A stretch of DNA of 64,000 nucleotides, taken from assembly GCA_016584305.1 (NCBI GenBank), contig JACEEZ010022955.1, positions 1 through 64,000 on the forward strand, given 5' to 3'. Within the stretch, counting starts at the first letter, position 1; each line of letters opens with the position of its first letter. Positions 42,756-54,957 of this stretch are shown piece after piece. The notes beneath the pieces were generated by a model. The model saw nothing but the letters and a program-made list of their open reading frames with translations, was not told where the DNA came from and ran no database searches. Origin of the DNA: Chionoecetes opilio (Eukaryota; Arthropoda; Malacostraca; Decapoda; Majidae). The position numbers and the translations under genes are program-made.

Positions 42756-43811
42756 GCCCTTTCCCAGGTAAAATTTTGTTCCCTGTAGCTAAATGTTCTG
42801 TTAGCCATACTCTCCTGCAACTCCGAGAGGTACAGGCAATCAGCTATAACATTATCCACCCCTCGGATACGTTTCACGTCTAAGTTGTACTCCTGCAACA
42901 ACAAACTCCAGCGAGTGAGACGCTGATTCTTAAACTTGAACTTCTGCATGAACTGCAGAGGGTGATGGTCAGAGAAGATTTTGATCACCGGGCCATGTGA
43001 AGGCAAGTACACCTCAAAATGCTGCAAGGCCAACATAATGGCCAGCAACTCTTGCTCTATAACGGAATGATTACGCTGAGTAGCAGTTAACTTCTTAGAT
43101 AAGTATACAACTGGGTGTTCCTTCTGATCTTCTGTTCCTTCTGAAACTTCTTACCTTGGCCTGCCGGTCATAGTAGACCTTCATTCTGGACTGGGCCACA
43201 ACTAGGTTCTCCCGAGCCACCTCTAGAGCTCGGTGCAACCTTCCGGGTACGGGCCACACAGTCAAGCAGTGGTTTGGCCTTGCCCTGGGCGGCGCCACTC
43301 CACGCCTCTCGCACTACATCCAAAGGACTCCGGACCCAGTGGCCGAAAATTAGCTCATTAGGCGAGAAACCTAACGACTCCGAGTGCACCTCCCTCACGA
43401 CAAACATAATGAAAGGCACTCTCAGATCCAAGTCCTTCCCACTGTCATAGCAAAAGGACCGGAAGATCATAAGTACTCGCTCAGGTGCTGGTCCTGGAAG
43501 TTTTGTTTTCCACCTGCACCCAGGCCTTCACGTCAGGTTGGCTGCCATATATCAAGTCGCGATGAACCAGCAAGTGAAGTCGACTCGTGCAGGAGAGCCC
43601 AGGTCCAAGTACTATCCGACAAATTCACAGGTTGCCGAACCCGACGTCCTAATCGTGTGCGATATCCAAAAAGTCGTCCATCTGTAGAATCTGCTGTCTT
43701 CGATACCGTAGTCTCGCCAGCTTCGTTGATGTCAATTAGGCAGCCACCTGTCGCCTGTTGACTTTGCCTGTCACATGACTGGTCAACAGCCATCATCTCA
43801 GCGACATCCAC

Positions 43812-44450
43812 CTCTTCCTGAGCTGTATCCTCAATGTCTGGTCCACCTTAATATTTGTCAGCAGTCACTTGATCACCCAAAGGGGTTGTAGACGTCGTTG
43901 TGCAGCCTAATGGAAAATCAGGCGGGTTAGACTCTGTTACCGCCACCACGGCGATATTTTAGTTCTCAGGATATGGAAACCCACACGATTACACAATCAG
44001 TTTAATCAGTCAAACCTGTTGAGCCAATTCCACATTTAATGATATCTATCATAAAGCTAATACACGATATTCATCAAGGATGAACAGCATAACACACTTA
44101 ATGGTGCAGAGAAAGACAATCCTAATTTCATCACTCCCATCATAGGATCCTAGAACTATTTTGCCACGCGTTCAGGAAGCTTCACAATAAAGAGTAGATA
44201 ATATAAATTGAACGAACTGTACAAAAGATAATAAGCTTACGTGTTTAGGGTCTTAGTGACACGGCGGGAGATCTTGCATCTTTTATTTATAGGTTTGGGT
44301 GACTATCTGCACCGAGGGAGGCTCTCACAGCCTCACAGCTGCGAGGCAAAACATCGCAGTGTTGATAGCAATATAGCAGTGTCAGCGAAACACACGCACC
44401 ATCACACTCCTGCTCCACCATCTAACTCCTTGTGCCTCACGCTCTCACAT
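43812..44450. other. no recognised feature
   Basis: Mixed-composition DNA between two gypsy-type elements. The 86-codon frame at 44241-44501 runs into the LTR and is not supported. Confidence 0.35.
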
Positions 44451-44454
44451 CTTC
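44451..44454. repeat. target-site duplication CTTC (left)
   Basis: Identical to 53548-53551. Four bases is the usual size for gypsy-type integrases. Confidence 0.75.
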
Positions 44455-44538
44455 TGTTGACCTTTGTAGGTACATATGCAATACTACAATTATATATTTA
44501 AGGCATGCACCTTTTCTAAAAGTTTCCATGTTTAAGAT

Positions 44539-44626
<88 letters not shown>

Positions 44627-45029
44627 CATGACGCCCATGACGCCCATGTCACGTCAACTGCCACGTCTACACATTCCCGGCAGAGGGCACCACCTTACGG
44701 TGACAACCGCACCTTTGTTTACCCAGACGGCCGGCAACCCCGAGCCACGTCCTGCCTCACCCACCAGCCGCGCCCTGTGGAGACGCAGCGACGCCAGAGA
44801 TAGATATAGACCGCTAGTGTGAGGACGTGTTGTGGGAAGTGACTCATATACATTGAGGTTGTAATACCTTTTGTGCATTGATAAGACATTATAACATTTT
44901 ATTATATAACTACACCACCTTGTGTTTGATAACCCATTCACCCATAATTATTAAGTTGCGTGCCGCTCTACAACTTATTCTCCTTACACAACAAGTAAGT
45001 GTATGTTAGTGATAAATATAGAGCTAACA
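44455..45029 (+). repeat. 5' LTR of the older element, with expanded AT array
   Basis: TGTTGACCTTTGTAGG start. An AT microsatellite at 44540-44624 replaces a short ACATATATATAG in the 3' LTR. Apart from that it matches 53045-53547 well. Confidence 0.9.
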
Positions 45030-45033
45030 TATT

Positions 45034-45052
45034 TGGTGGCAATCAGTGGATC
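45034..45052 (+). promoter_or_regulatory. candidate primer-binding site
   Basis: TGGTGGCAATCAGTGGAT starts 4 bp after the 5' LTR with the TGG expected for pairing to a tRNA CCA end. Which tRNA is not known. Confidence 0.5.
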
Positions 45053-46040
45053 GGACTTTCCAGTGATTAAAATTATTATAATAAGGTGATTCAGTGCACA
45101 AAAACATAGATTTTGAGACAGGACGATAAATTGTGATACGAGAAGTGAACGAACTTAAGTGACAAAGTGAGGAGTCAGAAGGTAGTGAGGGAGGAAAAAA
45201 GTCATATTGTTTACGTTGCTAACCGCGGGCGACCCTTCCTTCCCCTCTCAACACCCTACCAACCATTCCAATCGCTCTCCTCCACTTACCCACACACTTT
45301 TCCTCCACACTTAATTGAACGGTTCTATGAAAGGGAAGTAAGCGTAATTAACAAGAAGCTTCCTGTTTGCTGTTGAAGGTGCATTTAACCCCTTGGGACA
45401 CTACTTCGTGATCCACATAGTGGAAGAAAGTAAGACCTAACCGAAGTGGAAGTAAAAAAGTGGATAGAGGACGTAGGCTTGGATATATAATGGACGTAGG
45501 CCTGGTTGTCATCGCATTGATTTAGACGCCCCGACGTCGCCGCCCATATTGACTTGGACGCCCGCCGCCCATCATCACCCCGTCGCCCTCCTTCACTTCA
45601 AGGCTTAAGGTTGGGACGCGTGCCATACCCACACCCCATCCCGGGCTGACTGACCTCCTAGACACAGCAACCGTCTTCCACCCTTCAAACTGGGTTCACG
45701 GAGGAAGAATCTTCTGCTTCTGCTTCAACATTCATATATTTAGGTGAGATTAAACATGCATATGAGCTGACACTCCACTGAAATTTAATTAATTACATCA
45801 CTTGTGGCACATTAATTTGCTAGTGACTTATTCATTTCACATTTTATTGATTAATTATCCATGTGAAATGAACTAAGACATTATTCATGAGACAGTTCTA
45901 ATTGATTTAATCTAATCTCATCAAGACTAATATTGATATTACTTAATTTTAGTAATTTTTAGTTTATTAAAATATCAATATCAATATATATATATAATAT
46001 AAAATATAATATATATATATATATAATATATTTTATAATA

Positions 46041-46104
<64 letters not shown>

Positions 46105-46140
46105 TATATATATATTATATATATATATATATATATAATA

Positions 46141-46178
<38 letters not shown>

Positions 46179-46380
46179 ATATTTCTCTCTGTACAATGTA
46201 CTTTTCTTATTTGTGATGACCTATACATTCTACGATAAGGCTTGAATGCACCTGAGAAATAGTACTCATATTATATAATTGCGGTAATCATAATAATTAT
46301 TATATTTGCATTATTTGTTATTTTAATTTTATTACGCAATATACTACTGATTCTACCTGTAGCTTATAGATAAAAAACCT
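45053..46380 (+). other. leader region of the older LTR element
   Basis: No coding domain. Contains a 190-bp AT microsatellite (45985-46177). The frame at 45167-45376 has no recognisable domain. Confidence 0.5.
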
Positions 46381-47250
46381 ACTAATGATTTTTTTAGTGA
46401 GGAATTTGCTAAACTCTGTGGTGAAAATCAATCCACATTAACTGACGATAAAACTAAGGCAAAGGAAGGTGTTGATTTTGATTTGAAAGAAAGTAATGAG
46501 AGTCCTCGTGTTTTGTGCAGAGTTTCGCAACACTTCAGACGTTCATCAGCATCTTCTATCCCTTTCTTACCTCAACCCCCATTAACAAGCATGTCTCCTC
46601 CGACCGGAGCAGGTTGCCCCGGGGCAAGTAGTAGTAGTCATGTTCCTTCAAATCTTCCACCACAGGCAGCTGGAGCGATTAAGTTATTACATACCAGCGC
46701 GTCTGTCAGGCCCTTTTTGGGAGTTGATGTAGATTACACAGCCCGAGAGTATATTGCCATGTGCGAGGACGTAATGGTTAATTCATTTATTACTGATGAG
46801 AGTGACAAAATTTCATTTGCTCGCTTACGTTTACAGCCAGGCTCACGTGCTGCACATCTCATGCAAGCTAGTGATTTTACGGAACCCCAAGCGAACAAGG
46901 TTTACCAAACCTTTCGTTCAAGTTTTCTAGAATCCTTTGGGAGCTTTGGCAAAGCATAGTTTAGTGAAAGGAGTGAATTTAGCTGTTGAGACTTTGCTAA
47001 GCGGTGCTGCTACCACTGATTTGTTTGATGAGCAGGTGGAAGCAAACCGGATTTCGGTAGATTTCATCCAGTATTTGCAGGAGGATGGCTGGACACAAGG
47101 AGAAAACATTTCACTTAGTAACAATCGCAAATTCCTTGAATTCTTTGCATACATAATGTTGCTAAGAGGTACCTTGCGGAAAAACTCTCCATCTCTTAAT
47201 TATAGTCCCCAAGAAGTACTGCATGATTTTGTATTGAAATAAAAAACCAA
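46381..47250 (+). pseudogene. gag: gag region of the older element, frameshifted
   Basis: An open frame from before 46483 to 46959 (with Pro/Ser-rich stretch, then YTAREYIAMCEDVMV and FARLRLQPGSRAAHLM) is followed in another frame by 46937-47242 (VEANRISVDFIQYLQEDGW). The change of frame is near 46940. The composition, helical blocks and position upstream of CCHC knuckles identify it as gag. It ends in a stop at 47240. Confidence 0.6.
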
Positions 47251-47384
47251 GATAGAAGTGAAAAATGGTAACATACGAGCAACTGTGTCATCTGTAGCCA
47301 CTACTCAGCCTGATGTAGCCGGTAGGGATATAGATGTATCTTATACCACAGTTGCGGCCATTCCCTAGTTCTCAACAAAGGCCT

Positions 47385-47790
47385 ATCTTTACATGCCATT
47401 ATTGTTAACAAGGAGGACACACTGCAAATAGGTGTTTTATTAAAGCTAAGGAACAACAACACCAAAGAAAACTTGAAGCCGCCTCAAGGCAATTACCTGC
47501 TTCAAGAAACTCAGACGGAAACAGAACCTCTACTGGTACACATGATCGCGCACGATCGACGACTGCTAACCGTAATCCCACAAGACAGGGAAATACTGGT
47601 TCTGGAAACAATGCTGTTTCCCGCGGTGCGGCACAAAATACTTCCTACTGTGTTATCCATGAGTGTTCCGGACACTCTACGGAGAATTGCTATGCGGTTT
47701 CAAATTTAAAGACTCGAATGCATCAGTATCGTAATAACACTCAGTCGGGGGAAGCCGCACTCCCAACACAAACCAGACAAGGCTAGTAAA
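47385..47790 (+). pseudogene. nucleocapsid part with CCHC knuckles
   Basis: Frame with CHYC, a stop, QGGHTANRC (a CX2CX4HX4C knuckle with a stop codon inside it) and a second, looser one, CVIHECSGHSTENC, about 90 residues on. Gln/Arg/Ser-rich between. The stop within the knuckle is a clear sign of decay. Confidence 0.6.
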
Positions 47791-47881
47791 TACAACTGGT
47801 ATAATTGATAATACTGCAACTCGGTTGAATGATTGAAAAATTCTCTCATCTTATATTGCCGCTTGCAGTCAAGCCAATATT

Positions 47882-48782
47882 TTGGCTCTACCAACCAGAT
47901 TAAGATCCGTGAGAGCATCGTTCGCGGTGGACACAGGCGCAGCTGTTAACGTGCTATCCGAGAAGGTTTACCTTGCACTCAAACGCGCGTCACGTAGCAG
48001 CCGCTGGCCTCTTAAACCAAACGATCTTAATCTAATGGGAGTTACTAACGATCCTCTTAATATATTAGGAGTTGTTCGTCTGCCCGTTAGATTTGGAAAA
48101 GGTACGCCTACTATTCGTTTGAACTTTTACGTGGGTTCTAATTTTACGTTGCCCTCGGACGGATTATTGGGTTTAGCATCTTTAAGAGCTAACCGGATGA
48201 TAAAAATAATACATCCAGATACTAATACCATAAGGTTCTTAGGGAAGAATTTCAAAGCGATGGATCAACCCATTTGCTTAACTTCCCAAAATAAGGTAGT
48301 TCCTTCTAATGCACCAACCGTTCCTAGTGTTCAGGTTTCTACTGATGAATTAATAAATGGAACACAGCCTAAGTTTGAAACGAATTCGCGCGTAGACTTT
48401 GCTAATACCCTGCCTACACATTCGTATCATCAGACAACGGTAACTGACCCTAAGGAAATGTGGAAAATCGTAAAGGTCACGGTAATTAGTAATCATGTTA
48501 TTCCCCACCGTAGGGCAATGCACATTCCCGTATCAGTTCCAAATACCACCGTGGGTTTTGACATCTGTATAGAAGGCCCCAACCAATTAATTGAACAGAC
48601 TAACAGTGGAAGCAACCCTGAGTGAAATTCGTGAAGGAAATACAGCCGTCGCTCTTGTTGTTAATGCGACTGACGGTCCTGTCAAACTTCGACAAGGAGT
48701 ATATTTAAGCCGTGCGTTAGCTTTTGACAAACAGGTAGTGTCAGAACCTTTAGACTTACCTACGGGTTTTGTCAGTTGGTAA
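47882..48782 (+). pseudogene. pro: retropepsin region of the older element
   Basis: The 247-codon frame (47882-48625) has FAVDTGAAVNVLS with the catalytic Asp at 47930 and, about 90 residues on, GLLGLASLRANR, the second protease signature. Around 48600 homologous-looking sequence moves to another frame (48591-48782) and then returns to the original frame by 48776. The two changes compensate each other. Confidence 0.7.
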
Positions 48783-50002
48783 CTCCATCGTCCAGCAACT
48801 CAAATATGGCTCAAGCACAAACGCTAGACTCACTTGTCACTATTGTGGATTATCCCGAGCACAAGGCTTCATTACTAAAACTGCTTAAGCGGTACCGTGA
48901 TGTTATAGCCTTGCCCGGAGAACCGTTAGGTTCAACTGATAAAACTAGCCACCATATTAAACTTAAATCTGGAACACATCCTGTGTATATTCCAGCATAT
49001 CGTCTACCTCACAGTCAAAGACTAATTGTTGATGAGCAAATTAAAGATATGTTGCATCAGGGTGTTATCCAAAATTTCCATTCACCGTGGAACTCGCCTC
49101 TATTTCTCGTTCCTAAAAAGGACGGACAGTTTAGACCTGTACTTGATTTCAGGCGAGTAAATGAAGTCACGGAGGATGATAGGTATCCTTTACATGTTTT
49201 AAAAGACTTATTAATGTCATTAGGACCTGGTAACACTATGTTCAGTAGCCTTGATTTGGTTAGTGGCTACTGGCAGGTGCCGATGGCTCCTGCATCTAGG
49301 GAAATTACTGCCTATAGCACTCCTAGTGGACACTACAAGTGGCTCAGAATGCCATTTGGTTTAAAGTCAGCCCCTATTACTTTTCAAAGAATGATTAATA
49401 ATTTATTTTCCGATATGCTAGGCAAAAATATCTATGCTTACCTTGATGATCTTATAATTTGCAACAAAGACTCGGAGTCTCATTTTGCTAATTTAGAAGC
49501 AATGCTCCTGAAGTTGAAAGATGCTGGACTCAAGGCTAAACTGACTAAATGTGAATTCCTTAAGTCTAAAATCACCTTTTTAGGCCATATGATAGATGGT
49601 GATGGACTTCATACAATGTCAGATAAAATAATTGCAGTTACAAATATCCCGCGACCTCAGAATGTAGACAATGTCCGTTCTTTTATTGGGTTGTGTGGTT
49701 CCTATAGATCATTTATATCTCATTTTGCAGCGGTTGCATCGCCCTTAACAAACCTGTTAAAAAAGGACGTGCACTTTAATTGGAACGCTGTACATGAAAG
49801 ATCTTTTCAAGATTTTAAAGATTCCCTAACTACGGCCCCTGTCTTGGCATTCCCAGACTATAAATTTCATTTTGTTCTTTACACGGATGCCTCTGCATTA
49901 GAGCTGGGTGCTGTCTTGATGCAGACTGACGCACGCGGAAAAATCGCGCTGTTGCGTTCGCGAGTAGAACTTTACTTCCGGCAGAGTCAAATTACTCAGT
50001 AA
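48776..50002 (+). CDS. pol: reverse transcriptase and start of RNase H
   Basis: 408 codons. RT landmarks: SPWNSPLFLVPKKDG, RPVLDFRRVNEVT, SSLDLVSGYWQVPM, MPFGLKSAPITFQRMI and the catalytic YLDD at 49439-49450. Then FLGHMIDGDG and RSFIGLCGSYRSFI, usual for Ty3/gypsy. RNase H starts with LYTDASALELGAVLMQ (first Asp near 49885). The frame leaves RNase H near 49950 and the rest continues in another frame, with stops at about 50146, 50262 and 50462. The RT part alone is intact and clearly Ty3/gypsy. Confidence 0.85.
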   Translation: MVTPSSSNSNMAQAQTLDSLVTIVDYPEHKASLLKLLKRYRDVIALPGEPLGSTDKTSHHIKLKSGTHPVYIPAYRLPHSQRLIVDEQIKDMLHQGVIQNFHSPWNSPLFLVPKKDGQFRPVLDFRRVNEVTEDDRYPLHVLKDLLMSLGPGNTMFSSLDLVSGYWQVPMAPASREITAYSTPSGHYKWLRMPFGLKSAPITFQRMINNLFSDMLGKNIYAYLDDLIICNKDSESHFANLEAMLLKLKDAGLKAKLTKCEFLKSKITFLGHMIDGDGLHTMSDKIIAVTNIPRPQNVDNVRSFIGLCGSYRSFISHFAAVASPLTNLLKKDVHFNWNAVHERSFQDFKDSLTTAPVLAFPDYKFHFVLYTDASALELGAVLMQTDARGKIALLRSRVELYFRQSQITQ

Positions 50003-50490
50003 CTCACCAGGAATCACTCGCAGTTGTCTGGGCTCTAAATTTTTTAAGGGATTATATCCTAGGTTATGATATAACCGTATATACTGATCACGCAGCTGAC
50101 ACTGAACTTTTTAAAGGAAAAAACCTTTCAGGAAGACTCGCGCGTTGATTTTTGACAATACAGGAATTCAATCCAACTTTTAAGAACTTGCCAGGTCGAG
50201 CCAATGTTGTGGCTGATGCACTGTCTAGAAATGTACATATTGGACTAGTGACGGACAAGTAACCTGTAGTTCAAAATTTTTCACTACATGAACTAGCTGT
50301 TGCCCAACGTCAACATGACGTGTGGAGTAAAGTGATATATGCTCTGGAATCGGGTGACCAGTCAACATTACCTAAAATGCCCATTCATTTTTCAGAATTT
50401 TTCTTATCACCAGATCAGGTCCTTTGTAGATTTTGGCCAAATAAGCGGACCCCGGTGAGCTAATTTGTAATACCTGAGTCATTTGTACCT
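50003..50490 (+). pseudogene. rest of RNase H and RT/integrase linker, with stops
   Basis: In the shifted frame: VTHQESLAVVWALNFLRDYI, VYTDHAADTELFKG, NLPGRANVVADALSRN. These are the end of the RNase H domain, with three in-frame stops. Confidence 0.75.
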
Positions 50491-51639
50491 GTGGTACTGC
50501 AACTAGTTCATGATGCTGTAATAGCCGGTCACCTGGAAAAGGAACGTACTCTTGCTGCAGCCCGCAATAGTTATTTTTGGCCTAAAATGCGGTTAGATAT
50601 TGACGCATATGTAGCTAAGTGCGTGAAATGTGCTGAGCATAAAGGTACGGTGCCAAAACCAGCACCAATTTTGGAATATCCAACTCATGAGCGTCCTTGG
50701 GACATTGTTGCTATTGCTTTGTTACAGCTTCCTTCTAGTCGTCAAGGGTCTAAATACCTGTTAGTATGTGTTGATAACTTATCAAGGTATGTTTTTTTGT
50801 CCCCTGTGATGGATAAAACTGCCAAAGTGATTGCACACGCACTGATCGCCACCTTATTTTGTTCATACTCAACTCCCCGAGTTTTAATGAGTGACAATGG
50901 CGCAGAATAAAAAAATGCGCTCCTTAATTAAATATGTGGGCAGTTCAACATCAAACAAACATTCACGGTAACATATCATCCGGCCTGTAACGGTTTTGTT
51001 GAGCATGCGAACAGGAATGTCCTGGCAGCTTTACGCCCAGTTGTTGGTGGCTTGCTTATAGTTGGGAAGATTGATTACCCCATGTTGCAGCATGCGTTAA
51101 TTGCAATATTTGTGAGTCGACAGGTCAAACTCCTTATTTTATTATTTTTGGTATGGAGAAACGACTCCCATATGACTTGCTTAATAGCCCTCAAAAACCT
51201 GTGTACAATGTTGACGATTATGCTAAATGTCAACTTAAAATTTTCTCAAGACTTATATTCCGATGTCAGAAATAAGTTACAGGCTTCCAAAACTGCTATG
51301 TGCTCGCAACAACACCGGCGCTCTGCACCCGTTCAAATCTGGGTTGGTGACTCTGTCATGATTCGAGTCGCGGAACGGAACTCTAAATTAGCTCCTAAAT
51401 TTGTGGGTCCGTGCCTGGTAGTTAAGCAACTCCATGGAAATAAGTTTGATATTTTGGATCCGCGGTTAAATACCTTAGAAGTCATTCACAGTGATCGACT
51501 TAAACAGACCAATGCCAAGCCTGATTTATGCTTAGTAGAAACTGCTAAACTTAGCGATGCTACGCGTCTTGAAACTAATAAATCTAATACTCCTACTGAC
51601 CAAACAACTCATGCTTATAATCTACGTCCGCGTAATTGA
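50491..51639 (+). pseudogene. integrase, first catalytic Asp replaced, internal stop
   Basis: Zinc-binding HHCC: HDAVIAGHL with CVKC (50505-50630). Core: the position of the first catalytic Asp is Ala (GCT at 50716-50718, in VAIALLQLP). The second Asp is present (LMSDNGAE, 50893), followed by a TAA at 50908. The Glu region (NGFVEHANRNVL) is retained at about 50995-51030 in a different frame. The C-terminal part (51052-51639) has a GDSVMIRV, LAPKFVGPCLVV, HSDRLKQ tail (a GPY/F-like module), ending YNLRPRN. The lost Asp and breaks mean it cannot integrate. Confidence 0.75.
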
Positions 51640-51901
51640 TTGCTTGTCTATTTATTGCCTTTATTGGACAACTTTCGTGCATGATATTTGGTATAGGAAT
51701 AAATGCATGAGTAACTGGAAGACATTGGGTAAGATACTTTCATCTAACCTTCTTATCTTCTTTTATTGATACACTCATCCATTTTAATAGCATAAACAAG
51801 CAGAGCTTTAATCGAGCTTTTACTGTGTTCAAACAAGCACTCTCTGCTTTGACTAATATAGTTGATTTTCTTGTAAGAACTAACAAACATTACTAACAAA
51901 T

Positions 51902-52978
51902 ATGGTTGACGCAGCGCGTTCAAGAGGAACTGCTTCACTCTTTCCTTTTATTGATTGTTATGCATGCCTAGGAAGTAGCAAAGTAGAACTGCCAGTTGAC
52001 ATCATCGTTTTAAATGGTATTCAACACTATTACCCTCTCCTTGAATCAGTGCTAATGTCAGATACCATTGTTAAACATGTTCTTTTCCAACCGAACATGC
52101 GTTTGAAGTTCACATAGTAAAAATGATAATAATAGTAAATACATATATAACGGAAATGGTTCATAATATAAATATTTTTATAGTTGTGAGAATGGTAATT
52201 TTAATCATAATGGAATAATTTTTAATTTCCGTTTTCAGTGAACAAATCTGTTATGATACTGAATCAACCAAGTACTGTGGTGTTGATTAATAGTAAATAT
52301 ATCCAGTATTCTACTGAACGCATGTCTGATTTGGATAGGTGCCGTACATAATATTTGAACCTGTATTTTTGCCCCACATCTCTCTTTGCCTTTTTACCTA
52401 TAGGTGACGGTATTTGTGAGGTGGTGCTAACTCAGGCAAATGCTTCTCAGGCCTTATCGTTATGTCCTTACTCCCACTTGATTTCGAAACCATTTTTTCA
52501 CAAAAGTTTCTTCGGACATCACTATTTCTTCTTTACACAAACATTCTATGTGTCTGTAGTATGTCTGGAAGGTGCAGTGTATCAGAAAGTTTCCGGTCAT
52601 TTCGCAATTCTTATGGCTTGCTATTTGCGCTCTGACTATTTGAATACCTTTCCTGAAAAACTGCACGAAGGATTTGTAGCTAATTTCACTGCTCGACTTT
52701 TCCCTATTGACAGCTTGAAGTATATACATTTCTCAAGCATTAAATATGTCACTAATACCATTTCTGAGCTTACATTCTCTAATTTCTCAGAATTGAAAAC
52801 AGCTGTACAGGACTCTTTACCTGTCTACCTTAACCCAGGTGTTAATTTTCCTTCAATGATTATGCAAATCATAATTATCATTATTATAGTAATTCCACTT
52901 TGTCTTGTTGTTAGGAAGGCCTTATCTGTGTATATTCTCCTGAAGGGCAAAATCCGACAAAATCTGGTAAATACATAA
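51902..52978 (+). pseudogene. envelope-like third ORF
   Basis: Two frames: 51902-52117 (71 codons, Cys pair CYAC near the start) and 52355-52978 (207 codons). The latter has several Cys and Asn-x-Ser/Thr sites and, near the C-terminus, a hydrophobic stretch of about 20 residues (around 168-188, Ile-rich, ending PLCLVV), followed by a basic tail, as in a type-I membrane protein. Position between integrase and 3' LTR, size and membrane anchor fit an envelope-like glycoprotein of errantivirus-type elements. Sequence similarity to a named envelope family is not visible. Stop and frame breaks at 52118-52354. Confidence 0.5.
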
Positions 52979-53044
52979 TTGTAACATGGTTAGGTACATG
53001 TATCTAGGATGGCGCAAGGTCGCGCCAGGTAAGTGACCGAGTGA

Positions 53045-53547
53045 TGTTGACCTTTGTAGGTACATATGTAATACTACAATTATATATTTAAGGCATGTAC
53101 CTTTTCTAATAGTTTCCATGTTTAAGATTACATATATATAGAACATGATGCCCATGACGCCCATGCCACGTCAACTGCCACGTCTACACATTCCCGGCAG
53201 AGGGCATCACCTTACGGTGACAACCGCACCTTTGTTTACCCAGACGGCCGGCACCCCGAGGCACGCCCTGCCTCACCCACCAGCCGCGCCCTGTGGAGAC
53301 GCAGCGACGCCAGAGATAGATATTGACCGCTAGTGTGAGGACGTGTTGTGGGAAGTGACTCATAGACATTGAGGTTGTAATACCTTTTGTGCATTGATAA
53401 GACTATATAACATTTTATTATATAACTATACACCACCTTGTGTTTGATAACCCATTCACCCATAATTATTAAGTTGTGTGCTGCTCTACAACTTATTCTC
53501 CTTACACAACAAGTAAGTGTATGTTAGTGATATCTATAAAGCTAACA
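53045..53547 (+). repeat. 3' LTR of the older element, 503 bp
   Basis: TGTTGACC start and GCTAACA end as in the 5' LTR, without the AT expansion. No strong polypurine tract lies directly before it. Confidence 0.9.
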
Positions 53548-53551
53548 CTTC
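53548..53551. repeat. target-site duplication CTTC (right)
   Basis: Matches 44451-44454. Confidence 0.75.
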
Positions 53552-54417
53552 ACTACTTCAATTAATAACTCCTCCGCACTTCCGATCATCAACTAATACC
53601 GACAACACACATATATATATATACAACATCCGCCACACACGAAGGCATGTGGTGGTAACACTTCCCTTGTCGGGCTCCGCCCGAAAACTGTATGCCACTG
53701 TATGCCCAGGGGTATCACAGCTACAGATATTATCCCTGTTATCTACATCAGCTGAGGGGATAAGTGATCTTGGATTCACCTGTGCCTTCAGTGTTGAACC
53801 TTTCTTTATTTTTTTGGACGACCGAGACTATGAATGACCCCTCTCTTGAAGAGTGTCGTACACTGTCACGGCGTCTTGAAGCGTTCGTGTACTGGGTGAT
53901 GTAGATGTCTTCAATGAACTTATCTGGTTTTATGTAGATTGTAGAAGGAGCTTCCCCCTTGGATAGAATATACGTAATTATACCGTCACTGGACTCGCGC
54001 AATAACATCCCACGTTGTACGCGTCGAACGTGTCCAAGCTATGAGCTAGACAAGGGCACCTGGTGAAAGAAGAGCAGAAGAAAAAGAAAGACCATGCCAG
54101 TGAGTGTAAATAGCTCCGACATTTACGTAAGAAGCAGCATGCGGGGAAATTTTCCGTAGCGCAGTCGCTCCGCCACGGCCGGTGCACCATCACATGCTGA
54201 CTTGGCCCCTACAACCTGAAGAGATGTCTTGTAATTCATCCTCTGAGACATCCAGCCGTGTTTTGCAGCCACTACAGCCACCAGCAACTGTCGTTCAGCA
54301 ACCCTCAGTCATCAGCAACTGATGTTCTGCATCCCTCAGTCATCAGCAACTGTTCTGCAAATCCACGAAAAGAGAGTATACACGATACGTGTGCTAGCAA
54401 GGGATACACACCATACG

Positions 54418-54957
54418 TGTGTCAGCAGAGAATACACACCTTACGTGTGTTACCAAGAAATACATCCCTACGTTTGTCAGCAGAAAATACGCACCTTACG
54501 TGTCAGCAGAAAATACACACCTAACGTGTGTCAGCAGAAAATACACACCTAACGTGTGTCAACAGAAAATACACACCTTACGTGTGTCAGCAGAAAATAC
54601 ACACCTAACGTGTGTCAGCAGAAAATACACACCTAACGTGTGTCAGCAGAAAATACACACCTTACGTGTGTCAGCAGAAAATACACACCTTACGTGTGTC
54701 AGCAGAAAATACACACCTTACGTGTGTCAGCAGAAAATACACACCTTTCGTGTGTCAGCAGAAAATTCACACCTTACGTGTGTCAGCAGAAAATACACAC
54801 CTTTCGTGTGTCAGCAGAAAATTCACACCTTACGTGTGTCAGCAGAAAATACACACCTTTCGTGTGTCAGCAGAAAATTCACACCTTACGTGTGTCAGCA
54901 GAAAATACACACCTTTCGTGTGTCAGCAGAAAATACACACCTTTCGTTTGTCAGTAG
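54418..54957. repeat. 28-bp minisatellite, about 19 copies
   Basis: Units read CAGCAGAAAATACACACC followed by TTACGTGTGT (variants TAACGTG, TTTCGTG and AATTCAC in place of AATACAC). Since 28 is not a multiple of three, all three frames are repetitive and open, giving the frames 54419-54961, 54612-54989 and 54640-54957. Late units alternate TTAC and TTTC types, a higher-order 56-bp pattern. Confidence 0.95.

Larger units (their letters stand above)
44455..53547 (+). mobile_element. older gypsy-type LTR element with envelope-like ORF
   Basis: The 9.1-kb element has LTRs of 575 and 503 bp starting TGTTGACC and ending GCTAACA. Between them lie, in order, a leader, a gag region, two CCHC knuckles, a retropepsin, RT, RNase H, integrase and a third ORF with a C-terminal membrane segment. 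The LTRs differ at roughly 15-20 positions plus an AT expansion, so it is much older than the 21.8-kb element. Multiple stops and frame changes in gag, RNase H/integrase and before the third ORF make it inactive. Domain order and the third ORF recall errantivirus-type elements; this is inference from layout. Confidence 0.85.
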
